DNA of 8,478 nucleotides, from contig JAZORL010000076.1 in NCBI GenBank assembly GCA_045656625.1, positions 1 through 8,478 on the forward strand. The letters are read 5' to 3'. Under the pieces are notes generated by a model, which searched no databases, was not told where the DNA came from, and saw only the letters and a program-made list of their open reading frames with translations. Source of the DNA: Scatosoma sp045656625 (lineage in GTDB: Bacteria > Bacillota > Clostridia > Christensenellales > Borkfalkiaceae). The translations under genes were made by a program, and so were the position numbers. Of the stretch, positions 1 to 5,205 are shown piece after piece; position 1 is the first letter of the stretch; each line of letters starts with the position of its first letter.

Positions 1-1254
1 AGAGGTATGGGTAAGTGCTGCGTTTCCGGTTGTGGCGAAATCAACATGGACGAGGAGAACAAGAAGTTCACTCTCGCAGGCAAGACATACGTTGAGGGCG
101 ATTACATCTCCATCGACGGTTCTACAGGTAACATCTACGACGGCATCGTTCCCACAGTCGATGCTGAGATCTCCGGAAACTTCGGCACAATCATGGGTTG
201 GGCTGACGAGTTCCGTACACTTAAGGTAAGAACAAACGCTGATACACCTGCTGACGCAAAGAAGGCTCGTGAGCTCGGCGCTGAGGGTATCGGTCTTTGC
301 CGTACAGAGCACATGTTCTTTGAGGCAGACAGAATCGCTGCATTCAGAGAGATGATCTGCGCTGACACTGCTGAGGAGAGAGAGGCAGCTCTTGCTAAGA
401 TCCTTCCCTACCAGCAGTCCGACTTCGAGGCTCTCTACGAGGCTCTCGAGGGTACGCCCGTTTGTATCAGATTCCTTGATCCCCCCCTTCATGAGTTCGT
501 TCCCACAACCGAGGAAGACATCGCTCTTCTTGCTAAGACACAGGGCAAGAGCGTTGACGACATCAAGGCAATCATCGCATCTCTCCACGAATTCAACCCC
601 ATGATGGGTCACCGTGGTTGCCGTCTTACCATTACCTATCCCGAAATTGCAGTAATGCAAACGAAGGCGGTTATTAAAGCGGCTATCAGCGTATTGAAGA
701 AGCATCCTGATTGGAACCTTGTTCCTGAAATCATGATCCCTCTTACGGGCGAAACGAAGGAATTCAAGTTCGTTAAGGACATCGTTGTGAAGACGGCGGA
801 AGAAGTTATCGCAGCAAGCGGTATCAAGCTCAACTATGAAGTTGGTACGATGATCGAAATCCCCAGAGCATGCTTGACGGCGGAAGACATCGCAAAAGAA
901 GCTGAATTCTTCTGCTTCGGTACGAACGACCTTACGCAAATGGCATTCGGTTTCTCTCGTGACGACGCTGGTAAGTTCTTGCCTGCATACTATGCAAACA
1001 AGATTTACGAATCCGATCCTTTCGCAAGATTGGATACGACGGGCGTTGGTAAGCTCATGAAGATGGCTGTTGACGGCGGTAAAGCAGTTCGTCCCAACAT
1101 GCACCTTGGTATCTGCGGCGAACACGGCGGCGATCCTTCGTCCATCGAATTCTGCCACGCAATCGGTCTTTCCTACGTTTCCTGCTCGCCTTACCGCGTT
1201 CCCATCGCAAGATTGGCAGCTGCGCAAGCGAACATCAAAAACCCTCGCAACTAA
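1..1254 (+). CDS. ppdK: Pyruvate, phosphate dikinase, C-terminal part (5' end outside window)
   Basis: PPDK interconverts pyruvate + ATP + Pi and PEP + AMP + PPi in the cytoplasm. The frame is open from base 1 (R-G-M-G-K-C-C-V), which is the end of the swivelling phosphohistidine domain. The catalytic His and the ATP-grasp domain must lie upstream, and the ATG at base 7 is internal. What is present is the PEP/pyruvate TIM barrel: GLCRTEHMFF (about 292-321), RFLDPPLHEF (469-498), MGHRGCRL (604-627), MIEIPRA (850-870), FGTNDLTQ (916-939) and GICGEHGGDP (1108-1137) with the catalytic Cys codon at 1114. The 3' end is complete (TAA 1252-1254). Odd point: codons in 1-585 are GAG/ACA/CAG-rich with no TTG, while from about 640 they are GAA/ACG/CAA/TTG, like the ribosomal genes here. 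The gene is therefore a recombinant or a chimeric join; see findings. Family assignment is secure. Confidence 0.96.
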   Translation, partial: RGMGKCCVSGCGEINMDEENKKFTLAGKTYVEGDYISIDGSTGNIYDGIVPTVDAEISGNFGTIMGWADEFRTLKVRTNADTPADAKKARELGAEGIGLCRTEHMFFEADRIAAFREMICADTAEEREAALAKILPYQQSDFEALYEALEGTPVCIRFLDPPLHEFVPTTEEDIALLAKTQGKSVDDIKAIIASLHEFNPMMGHRGCRLTITYPEIAVMQTKAVIKAAISVLKKHPDWNLVPEIMIPLTGETKEFKFVKDIVVKTAEEVIAASGIKLNYEVGTMIEIPRACLTAEDIAKEAEFFCFGTNDLTQMAFGFSRDDAGKFLPAYYANKIYESDPFARLDTTGVGKLMKMAVDGGKAVRPNMHLGICGEHGGDPSSIEFCHAIGLSYVSCSPYRVPIARLAAAQANIKNPRN

Positions 1255-1321
1255 TTTGCAAGGTGTCATCAAACAAGGCGAAATCACCTGCTTGATACAA
1301 AATTAGATATTCTCTAATACT

Positions 1322-1371
1322 AAAAAATAAAGTGTACTATTTCTTCACGGAGATGGTACACTTATTTTTTT
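1322..1371 (+). terminator. Intrinsic terminator after ppdK
   Basis: The left arm 1322-1337 (A-rich, ending AGTGTAC) pairs with 1356-1370 (GTACACTT then ATTTTTT) with one bulged A. The loop is about 18 nt and the right arm merges into the T-run. The A-rich left arm means it could also terminate transcription from the opposite strand. It separates ppdK from the island. Confidence 0.85.
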
Positions 1372-1403
1372 ATTGTTGAGGCTTGTTTTATGCGGAAAAA
1401 CAC

Positions 1404-1432
1404 TTGACAAAAAGATTAGAAAGATATAAAAT
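1404..1432 (+). promoter_or_regulatory. Sigma-A promoter for the RNase III / Thg1-like operon
   Basis: TTGACA at 1404-1409, a 17-bp spacer, and TAAAAT at 1427-1432 (within TATAAAATAAT). The expected start is near 1439, giving a leader of about 295 nt before the first large gene. This is the only convincing promoter between the ppdK terminator and the RNase III gene. Confidence 0.75.
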
Positions 1433-1574
1433 AATGTCAATAATATTTACAAAAAATGCAAAAGGTTTAAGCGACTTAAATTCTGGTATGTAAAATGATA
1501 ATATTTGTTATTTGTTATGAAAGTGACGGATTTCAAATGTGGTTGATTTAAATGTTAGAATTTTATTGGTTAAG

Positions 1575-1624
1575 CCTGATTTCAAGGGGGTAGTCTATAC
1601 ATACCTTGTTTTCAGGTATTTTTA
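1575..1624 (+). terminator. Terminator-like hairpin in the operon leader (possible attenuator)
   Basis: CCTGA (1575-1579) pairs with TCAGG (1612-1616), and CAAGG (1583-1587) pairs with CCTTG (1604-1608). The two helices are separated by a symmetric TTT/TTT internal loop. The structure is followed directly by TATTTTTA (1617-1624). An alternative inner pairing (GTA 1590-1592 with TAC 1602-1604) is possible. It lies about 135 nt into the transcript, upstream of the MKKRR ORF, so it could make premature termination the default. The T-run is short, so strength is uncertain. Confidence 0.5.
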
Positions 1625-1659
1625 TGTCCTTTTGCAAATACTTGCAGGAGGATTTTTTT

Positions 1660-1677
1660 ATGAAAAAGCGACGATGA
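1660..1677 (+). CDS. Candidate leader peptide MKKRR upstream of the RNase III gene
   Basis: The codons are ATG AAA AAG CGA CGA TGA. They are preceded by a perfect AGGAGG (1646-1651) with an 8-nt spacer, a better ribosome binding site than either downstream gene has. Such a signal in front of a five-codon frame is typical of regulatory leader ORFs. After Met, every codon specifies Lys or Arg. The stop codon lies 5 nt before the 5' arm of the hairpin at 1683-1719, so a ribosome held on this ORF would cover that arm. A small hairpin, TGCAA/TTGCA (about 1633-1646), abuts its Shine-Dalgarno. It could instead be the residue of a decayed gene. Translation is inferred from the signal only. Confidence 0.55.
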   Translation: MKKRR

Positions 1678-1682
1678 CAACA

Positions 1683-1725
1683 TTTATTTCTATCAAACCA
1701 AGAAAGTAGCAGAAATAAAAAGGAG
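1683..1725 (+). promoter_or_regulatory. Hairpin abutting the RNase III ribosome binding site (candidate translational attenuator)
   Basis: TTTATTTCT (1683-1691) and AGAAATAAA (1711-1719) form a perfect 9-bp stem ending at the start of the AAGGAG ribosome binding site (1720-1725). The same 5' arm (TTTCT 1687-1691) can pair instead with AGAAA at 1701-1705, giving two mutually exclusive hairpins. The stem is A/T-rich and therefore weak. Its position between a strong leader ORF and the next gene's Shine-Dalgarno is the layout of a translational attenuator. Confidence 0.45.
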
Positions 1726-1733
1726 AAATAACT

Positions 1734-2555
1734 ATGTTCAATGAAGAAACAATAAAGATTATAGAAAGAAAAATAGGTCATGAGTTTAAAAACAAAGTAT
1801 TATTAGAACAAGCGTTTACTCGTCGTTCCTTTACTGAGGAGCATGGTGGAGAGAATAATGAGGTATTAGAATTTTTAGGAGATAAAGTTTTAAGTCTTGT
1901 TGTAGTGAAAGTATTAAGTGATGAATATTCTTATCTTACTGATGACGAAGAGTATGCGATCGAGTTTGATGAAGAGAATTTGACGGATATTCTAACGGAA
2001 CTCGTTTGTAGGGGAAATTTAGCATCTTGTATGGATGATATGGAATTAAACAAATATCTTATTATGGGCAAAGGGGATATTAAAAATAATGTGCAAAATG
2101 ATGATAGTGTAAAAGAGGATTTGTTTGAGTCTATCATTGGTGCTGTTGCTATAGATTTAGATTGGGAACACGTGAATCAAAATGGCGTAGGTAAATGGGA
2201 TATTGAAAGATTAAAAAAAGTTGTCTCTAAAATGCTTAATCTTAAGGAAGTGCTGCCTCAAATTATTGAAGATTTGCAAGAAGATTATTCTTTTGAGGAT
2301 GAAGTGGGTGGGCCAGATGAAAGTCGTGCTATTAATCAATTAAACGAGCTTTATCAAAAAGAACTTATCAGCGAACCAATTTATGAGTATGAGCAAGATT
2401 ATGATGAGAAAGACGGTACGCCAATTTGGAGGTGTTATTGCCGAATAAAAGGTTATAATAAAACATCTTACTGGACAAATTCTAAAAAGGAAGCAAAGAG
2501 AGATGCGGCTTATAGAATGTTGCGTTATTTAATGGGGTATGAATACGAGGAGTAA
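1734..2555 (+). CDS. RNase III family endoribonuclease (accessory, island-borne)
   Basis: Ribonuclease III cuts double-stranded RNA, leaving 2-nt 3' overhangs. Residues 1-165 are the catalytic domain. The signature NNEVLEFLGD (41-50) supplies E43, E46 and D50, and EDLFESIIGA (128-137) supplies D129 and E132. These align with E. coli E38, E41, D45, D114 and E117, so the metal site looks intact. RGNLASCMDD (93-102) and KYLIMGKGD (107-115) also match the family. Residues 197-268 form a double-stranded RNA-binding domain ending in the typical helix SKKEAKRDAA (250-259). At 273 aa it is longer than E. coli RNase III (226 aa), because of a longer acidic linker (about 166-196) and insertions. The start is the only ATG with a spaced AAGGAG. 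The AT-rich codons (TTA, ATA, AAA) and an RNA-polymerase partner argue for an accessory enzyme rather than housekeeping rnc, which I would expect elsewhere in the genome. Confidence 0.9.
   Translation: MFNEETIKIIERKIGHEFKNKVLLEQAFTRRSFTEEHGGENNEVLEFLGDKVLSLVVVKVLSDEYSYLTDDEEYAIEFDEENLTDILTELVCRGNLASCMDDMELNKYLIMGKGDIKNNVQNDDSVKEDLFESIIGAVAIDLDWEHVNQNGVGKWDIERLKKVVSKMLNLKEVLPQIIEDLQEDYSFEDEVGGPDESRAINQLNELYQKELISEPIYEYEQDYDEKDGTPIWRCYCRIKGYNKTSYWTNSKKEAKRDAAYRMLRYLMGYEYEE
2547..2552 (+). promoter_or_regulatory. Ribosome binding site inside the RNase III gene that sets the Thg1-like start
   Basis: GAGGAG, encoding the last two Glu codons of the RNase III gene, lies 10 nt before ATG 2563. A frame-matched ATG at 2539 has only TGGGGT close upstream. 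This favours 2563 as the start and implies translational coupling of the two genes. Confidence 0.7.
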
Positions 2556-2562
2556 TCTTATT

Positions 2563-3360
2563 ATGTTTACAAAAGTTGAAAAATCATTAAAGGAAAAGAA
2601 TTATAAATTAGAATTTAACAGTGTAAAGGATAAACCTAAAATACCGCCTTATAGTTATGGATACGCTAAGAGTGCTTATCAAAAATTAAAAAAATATGAA
2701 AGCACTAAAGCTTTACCTAAAATTAAACGAGATAAATGTTTAATCATAAGACTTGATGGCAAAGGTTTGACATCAAGATTTAAAAATGATAATGCATTAT
2801 TTTTGCCAGATTTTTATTTGGCGATGAGACGAGTTTTGGAAAATATAAAGAAATATTGCCCTTTTGTAAAGTTTGCCTATTCATTTAAGGATGAAATATC
2901 TTTTCTTGTAAATAAAGATTTTATCCAACACAATAAAGGTTATGAAAATCGAGTGGAAAAGATTTTACCTATTATATCAGGTTATGTTTCGGCAATGTTT
3001 TCTCAATATATTTCAAAACAGTTAAAAAAGATTCCGACGGAAGCGTTTGCCTTTGATGCAAGAATAATTATTTTACCTAAAGATAAGTTGAAAGATTATT
3101 TTCATTCTCGTCAAGCCTTTGCGATGGCTGCATTTATGGATAGACTTTGTTCTTTTTATCAGCTTACCCCTAAACAAAGGTCCGTTGCTTGTGTTAAAAC
3201 ACTTTTAAGAGAAAAAGGTATGACGGATTGGAATGACTACCCACAATATGTTTGCAGTGGATATGTTGGTTTTGAAAAAGAAAAATGGGGAGTAGAAACT
3301 GCAAGTGACTTTTATCAAAAATGGGAAAAATACAATGTAGTGGATTTAACTGAAATATAG
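2563..3360 (+). CDS. Thg1-like protein (tRNA-His guanylyltransferase superfamily, 3'-5' RNA polymerase)
   Basis: Thg1 and Thg1-like proteins add nucleotides to the 5' end of RNA, either G-1 of tRNA-His or template-directed repair of 5'-truncated tRNAs. In the 265-aa product, CLIIRLDGKGLTSRF (59-73) is the palm motif with metal-binding D65. YSFKDEISFLV (106-116) supplies D110 and E111. GYENRVEKI (126-134) and FDARIIILPKDKLKDYFHSRQ (164-184) follow the family order. The canonical fold starts near residue 39 (YQKLKKYE), leaving about 38 extra N-terminal residues rich in Lys. After RQ, the usual Asn-containing helix (HINN / RN type) is replaced by AFAMAAFMDRL. The gene follows the RNase III stop by 7 nt and shares its AT-rich composition, so the two form one operon. 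Family assignment is strong; the substrate is unknown. The divergence suggests a role other than canonical tRNA-His maturation. Confidence 0.88.
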   Translation: MFTKVEKSLKEKNYKLEFNSVKDKPKIPPYSYGYAKSAYQKLKKYESTKALPKIKRDKCLIIRLDGKGLTSRFKNDNALFLPDFYLAMRRVLENIKKYCPFVKFAYSFKDEISFLVNKDFIQHNKGYENRVEKILPIISGYVSAMFSQYISKQLKKIPTEAFAFDARIIILPKDKLKDYFHSRQAFAMAAFMDRLCSFYQLTPKQRSVACVKTLLREKGMTDWNDYPQYVCSGYVGFEKEKWGVETASDFYQKWEKYNVVDLTEI

Positions 3361-3426
3361 CGTTTTGTAAATTACAATAGATTTGTGAAAAACAAATAAA
3401 AAAAGTAAAAAATTACGAAAAAAGAG

Positions 3427-3457
3427 AACGGCTTGTCCTAACGGGCAAGCCGTTTTT
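3427..3457 (+). terminator. Strong intrinsic terminator closing the RNase III / Thg1-like operon
   Basis: A 12-bp stem, AACGGCTTGTCC (3427-3438) with GGGCAAGCCGTT (3443-3454) and one G-T wobble, has a 4-nt loop TAAC and is followed by further Ts to 3457. The preceding A-rich stretch would allow use on the other strand as well. It marks the right edge of the AT-rich segment. Confidence 0.93.
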
Positions 3458-3491
3458 GCATTACAAGAAAGGGGAAGAATCTCGTTTTGCA

Positions 3492-3520
3492 TTGACAAAG
3501 TATTTTTTCGGTGCTATAAT
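3492..3520 (+). promoter_or_regulatory. Consensus extended -10 promoter for the aminotransferase
   Basis: TTGACA (3492-3497), a 17-bp spacer, and TATAAT (3515-3520) preceded by TGC (3512-3514). All twelve hexamer bases match the sigma-A consensus, and an extended -10 is present. The 5' UTR is only about 30 nt. Unregulated strong transcription would be expected unless a repressor acts here. Confidence 0.93.
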
Positions 3521-3557
3521 ATATATAATTATATAATAATGAAAGGGAAAACGCCTT

Positions 3558-4751
3558 ATGTATAATCAGCAAACGTATGCGCTTGGCAGCAAACGATCGA
3601 CCATTCGCGAAATCTTCGAATATGCAAAAAAACGCAGCGCGGAAATCGGTGCGGAAAACGTCTTTGATTTTTCCATCGGGAATCCGTCCGTGCCTGCCCC
3701 TGACGAGGTCAACGCCGCAATCGAACGGATTGTAAAAGAAATGCCGTCCGTCGAGCTGCACGGCTATACGTCTGCGCAAGGGGATAAGCAGGTACGAGAT
3801 GAAATCGCGAGAAAGTATTCCGAACGCTTTGACGTAAAACTTTCGGGGGACGATTTGTATATGACCTGCGGTGCGGCGGCGTCGCTCACCATCACCCTTC
3901 ACGCACTTGCTTGCGAAGGGGATGAGTTTATCGTGTTTGCGCCCTTCTTCCCTGAGTATAGAGTGTTTGTGACGGGTACAGGCTCGAAATTTACCGTGTT
4001 GCCGTCCGATGAAAGCACGATGCTGCCCGATTTTGAAGCGCTTGAAAAGGCGCTTAATCCCCACGTAAAGGGGATTATTATCAATTCCCCGAATAATCCG
4101 TCGGGGGTGGTATACGACGGCGTGACGATTGCACGGCTTGCGGAAATTTTGCAGCAAAAATCGGAAGAATACGGCGCGCCTATCTATTTAATTTCCGACG
4201 AACCGTATAGAGAACTCGTCTATGATAAGGACACGGTAGTGCCGTCCGTGATGAAATATTATGCAAACTCCATCGTTTGCTATTCCTATTCCAAATCCTT
4301 GTCTATGCCTGGGGAGCGTATCGGCTATATTGCGGTCAATCCCGAAGCGACGGATGCAAAATCGGTGTATTTTTCCGTATGCGGAGCAGGGCGTATGCTC
4401 GGTTTCGTGTGCGCGCCCGCGCTTTTCCAAAGGGTGGCGGCGGAATGCGACGGTTTGACGGCGGATTTGTCCGTGTACAAGCGCAACCGCGATTTATTGT
4501 ATAATTCCTTGACCGACTACGGTTTCACCTGCATTTATCCCGACGGTGCATTTTATTTGTTCGTCAAGGCGGCGGAAGCGGATGCGGCGGCGTTTTGTGA
4601 GCGTGCGAAAAAGTATGAATTGTTGCTCGTAAACGGTGCGGATTTTGGCTATCCCGGTTGGGTGCGTATTGCTTACTGCGTGCAAACGGAGCGTATTGAG
4701 CGCGCGTTGCCCCTTTTCAAGGCGCTTGCGGAAGAATACGGCTTGATATAA
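3558..4751 (+). CDS. PLP-dependent aminotransferase, class I/II (aspartate aminotransferase family)
   Basis: This is a 397-aa fold-type I aminotransferase of normal length. Visible residues: GNP substrate loop (41-43), NSPNNPSG (176-183) with the ring-contacting Asn180, SDEPYREL (213-220) with Asp214 and Tyr217, the Schiff-base lysine K246 in YSKSLSMPGERIGY (244-257), and the carboxylate-binding Arg370 in WVRIAYC (368-374). It moves an amino group between an amino acid and a 2-oxo acid in the cytoplasm; the amino-acid specificity cannot be read from sequence. The start ATG follows AAAGGG (3542-3547) at 10 nt, just after a consensus promoter. The gene is monocistronic by layout: a strong terminator lies before it and a new promoter after it. 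It is GC-rich, in sharp contrast to the adjacent island, but its GAA/ACG/GCG codon choice fits the ribosomal genes. Confidence 0.93.
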   Translation: MYNQQTYALGSKRSTIREIFEYAKKRSAEIGAENVFDFSIGNPSVPAPDEVNAAIERIVKEMPSVELHGYTSAQGDKQVRDEIARKYSERFDVKLSGDDLYMTCGAAASLTITLHALACEGDEFIVFAPFFPEYRVFVTGTGSKFTVLPSDESTMLPDFEALEKALNPHVKGIIINSPNNPSGVVYDGVTIARLAEILQQKSEEYGAPIYLISDEPYRELVYDKDTVVPSVMKYYANSIVCYSYSKSLSMPGERIGYIAVNPEATDAKSVYFSVCGAGRMLGFVCAPALFQRVAAECDGLTADLSVYKRNRDLLYNSLTDYGFTCIYPDGAFYLFVKAAEADAAAFCERAKKYELLLVNGADFGYPGWVRIAYCVQTERIERALPLFKALAEEYGLI

Positions 4752-4783
4752 GCTGAAAGGATTGCAGTATTTTTGCAAAGTGT

Positions 4784-4804
4784 TTGGTAAACACCAATAT
4801 TTTC
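4784..4804 (+). terminator. Weak terminator-like hairpin after the aminotransferase
   Basis: TTGGT (4784-4788) can pair with ACCAA (4793-4797) across AAAC, followed by TATTTTC. An overlapping alternative is GTGTTT/AAACAC (4780-4794). The stem is short, so this is a tentative end for the aminotransferase transcript. Confidence 0.3.
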
Positions 4805-4805
4805 G

Positions 4806-4842
4806 TTCGACAGTCTACGACAAACAAAGACCTTTTTCGACA
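4806..4842 (+). promoter_or_regulatory. Three phased TTCGACA-like boxes upstream of the small-protein promoter
   Basis: TTCGACA at 4806-4812, TACGACA at 4816-4822 and TTCGACA at 4836-4842 have start-to-start steps of 10 and 20 bp, so all three lie on one face of the helix. The reverse complement, TGTCGAA, matches the Spo0A-box consensus known from Bacillus and Clostridium. They sit about 32-68 bp upstream of the -35 of the next promoter, where an activator could bind. The protein that binds is inferred only. Confidence 0.4.
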
Positions 4843-4873
4843 AAAACAGACAGAGAAAAAACTCGAAATTCCC

Positions 4874-4902
4874 TTGAAAAGGGCGTATTTTTGTGGTATA
4901 AT
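4874..4902 (+). promoter_or_regulatory. Promoter for the 56-aa protein, with a palindrome over the -35
   Basis: TTGAAA (4874-4879), a 17-bp spacer, TGG, then TATAAT (4897-4902). The -35 lies inside the inverted repeat CCCTT-GAA-AAGGG (4871-4883), a possible operator. Read as RNA, the same repeat followed by CGTATTTTT could weakly terminate incoming transcription. Confidence 0.85.
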
Positions 4903-4937
4903 ATAACCATAAAAAATATGCAACAAGGAGAAAGATT

Positions 4938-5108
4938 ATGAAAGCAACGAATGAAAAGCAAAGCCCCATTTCCCAAGAATTGATTGCAAAAATCAAAGAG
5001 TATTTGAAGGAAGAGATTGTCGGTTTTATCACGGAGGAGGGGGAGAATTTCTTTATTTTCAACCTACCTGGCGGCAAAAAAATCCGTGTAAACGCTGAAG
5101 AAATCTAA
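4938..5108 (+). CDS. Small hypothetical protein, 56 aa
   Basis: I do not recognise this family. The frame begins at ATG 4938, 7 nt after AAGGAG (4925-4930), behind a good promoter, and ends at TAA 5106-5108. The product has a charged N-terminal helix (about 12-30, SQELIAKIKEYLKEEIVGF) and a probable beta-hairpin (about 37-52: NFFIFNLPGGKKIRVNA) with a GG turn. There is no signal peptide, membrane segment or Cys. It is soluble and probably cytoplasmic. Its codon choice (ACG, GAA, CAA) matches the ribosomal genes, so it seems native. It has its own promoter and three upstream boxes, and the rpmG promoter follows, so it is probably monocistronic and regulated separately. A small regulatory or nucleic-acid-interacting role is possible but unsupported. 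Confidence 0.8.
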   Translation: MKATNEKQSPISQELIAKIKEYLKEEIVGFITEEGENFFIFNLPGGKKIRVNAEEI

Positions 5109-5176
5109 CAAAACGAAAGGCTGGAAAAATTATTTTGCAAAAACGCAAAAAAAATCGAAAAAGCTTTCAAAAAAGA

Positions 5177-5205
5177 TTGACAACCCCTTGAAAGTGTGTT
5201 AAACT
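5177..5205 (+). promoter_or_regulatory. Promoter of the rpmG-secE-nusG-rplK-rplA unit
   Basis: TTGACA (5177-5182), a 17-bp spacer, TAAACT (5200-5205). The predicted start is near 5212, so the small hairpin CACCC-GACAAG-GGGTG (5215-5230) would sit at the extreme 5' end of the mRNA. It is too early to be a terminator and could be a 5' stabiliser. ACCCCTTG in the spacer (5183-5190) is an exact inverted repeat of CAAGGGGT (5222-5229). Confidence 0.8.

Larger units (their letters stand above)
1255..1733 (+). other. 479-base non-coding region: ppdK 3' end and island leader
   Basis: No long gene lies here. In order it holds: a weak hairpin (ATCAA 1269-1273 / TTGAT 1290-1294, no T-run); a small ATTAGA/TCTAAT hairpin (1302-1318); an intrinsic terminator (1322-1371); a promoter (1404-1432); a short perfect hairpin TTTAAG-CGA-CTTAAA (1466-1480); a terminator-like hairpin (1575-1624); a five-codon upstream ORF (1660-1677); and a hairpin beside the RNase III ribosome binding site (1683-1719). 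Base composition becomes AT-rich from about 1300 onward. The ~300-nt transcribed leader could itself be a functional RNA. Confidence 0.7.

Noticed and set aside
1372..1733. Retron-type non-coding RNA or CRISPR repeats beside the RNase III gene
   Set aside because: No reverse transcriptase or Cas gene and no regularly spaced repeats; the 8-base repeats TAATATTT (1441, 1499) and GATTTCAA (1529, 1578) are expected in AT-rich DNA.
2539..2562. Earlier in-frame ATG for the Thg1-like gene
   Set aside because: Weak upstream ribosome binding site and eight extra non-family residues; GAGGAG at 2547-2552 serves ATG 2563.
1300..3430. Attachment-site direct repeats flanking the AT-rich island
   Set aside because: I compared the left and right edges and saw no shared direct repeat beyond short A/T runs, and no integrase or transposase.
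3438..4157. 239-codon open frame on the - strand over the aminotransferase
   Set aside because: Shadow of a secure class I aminotransferase on the + strand; it runs through the strong terminator and promoter.
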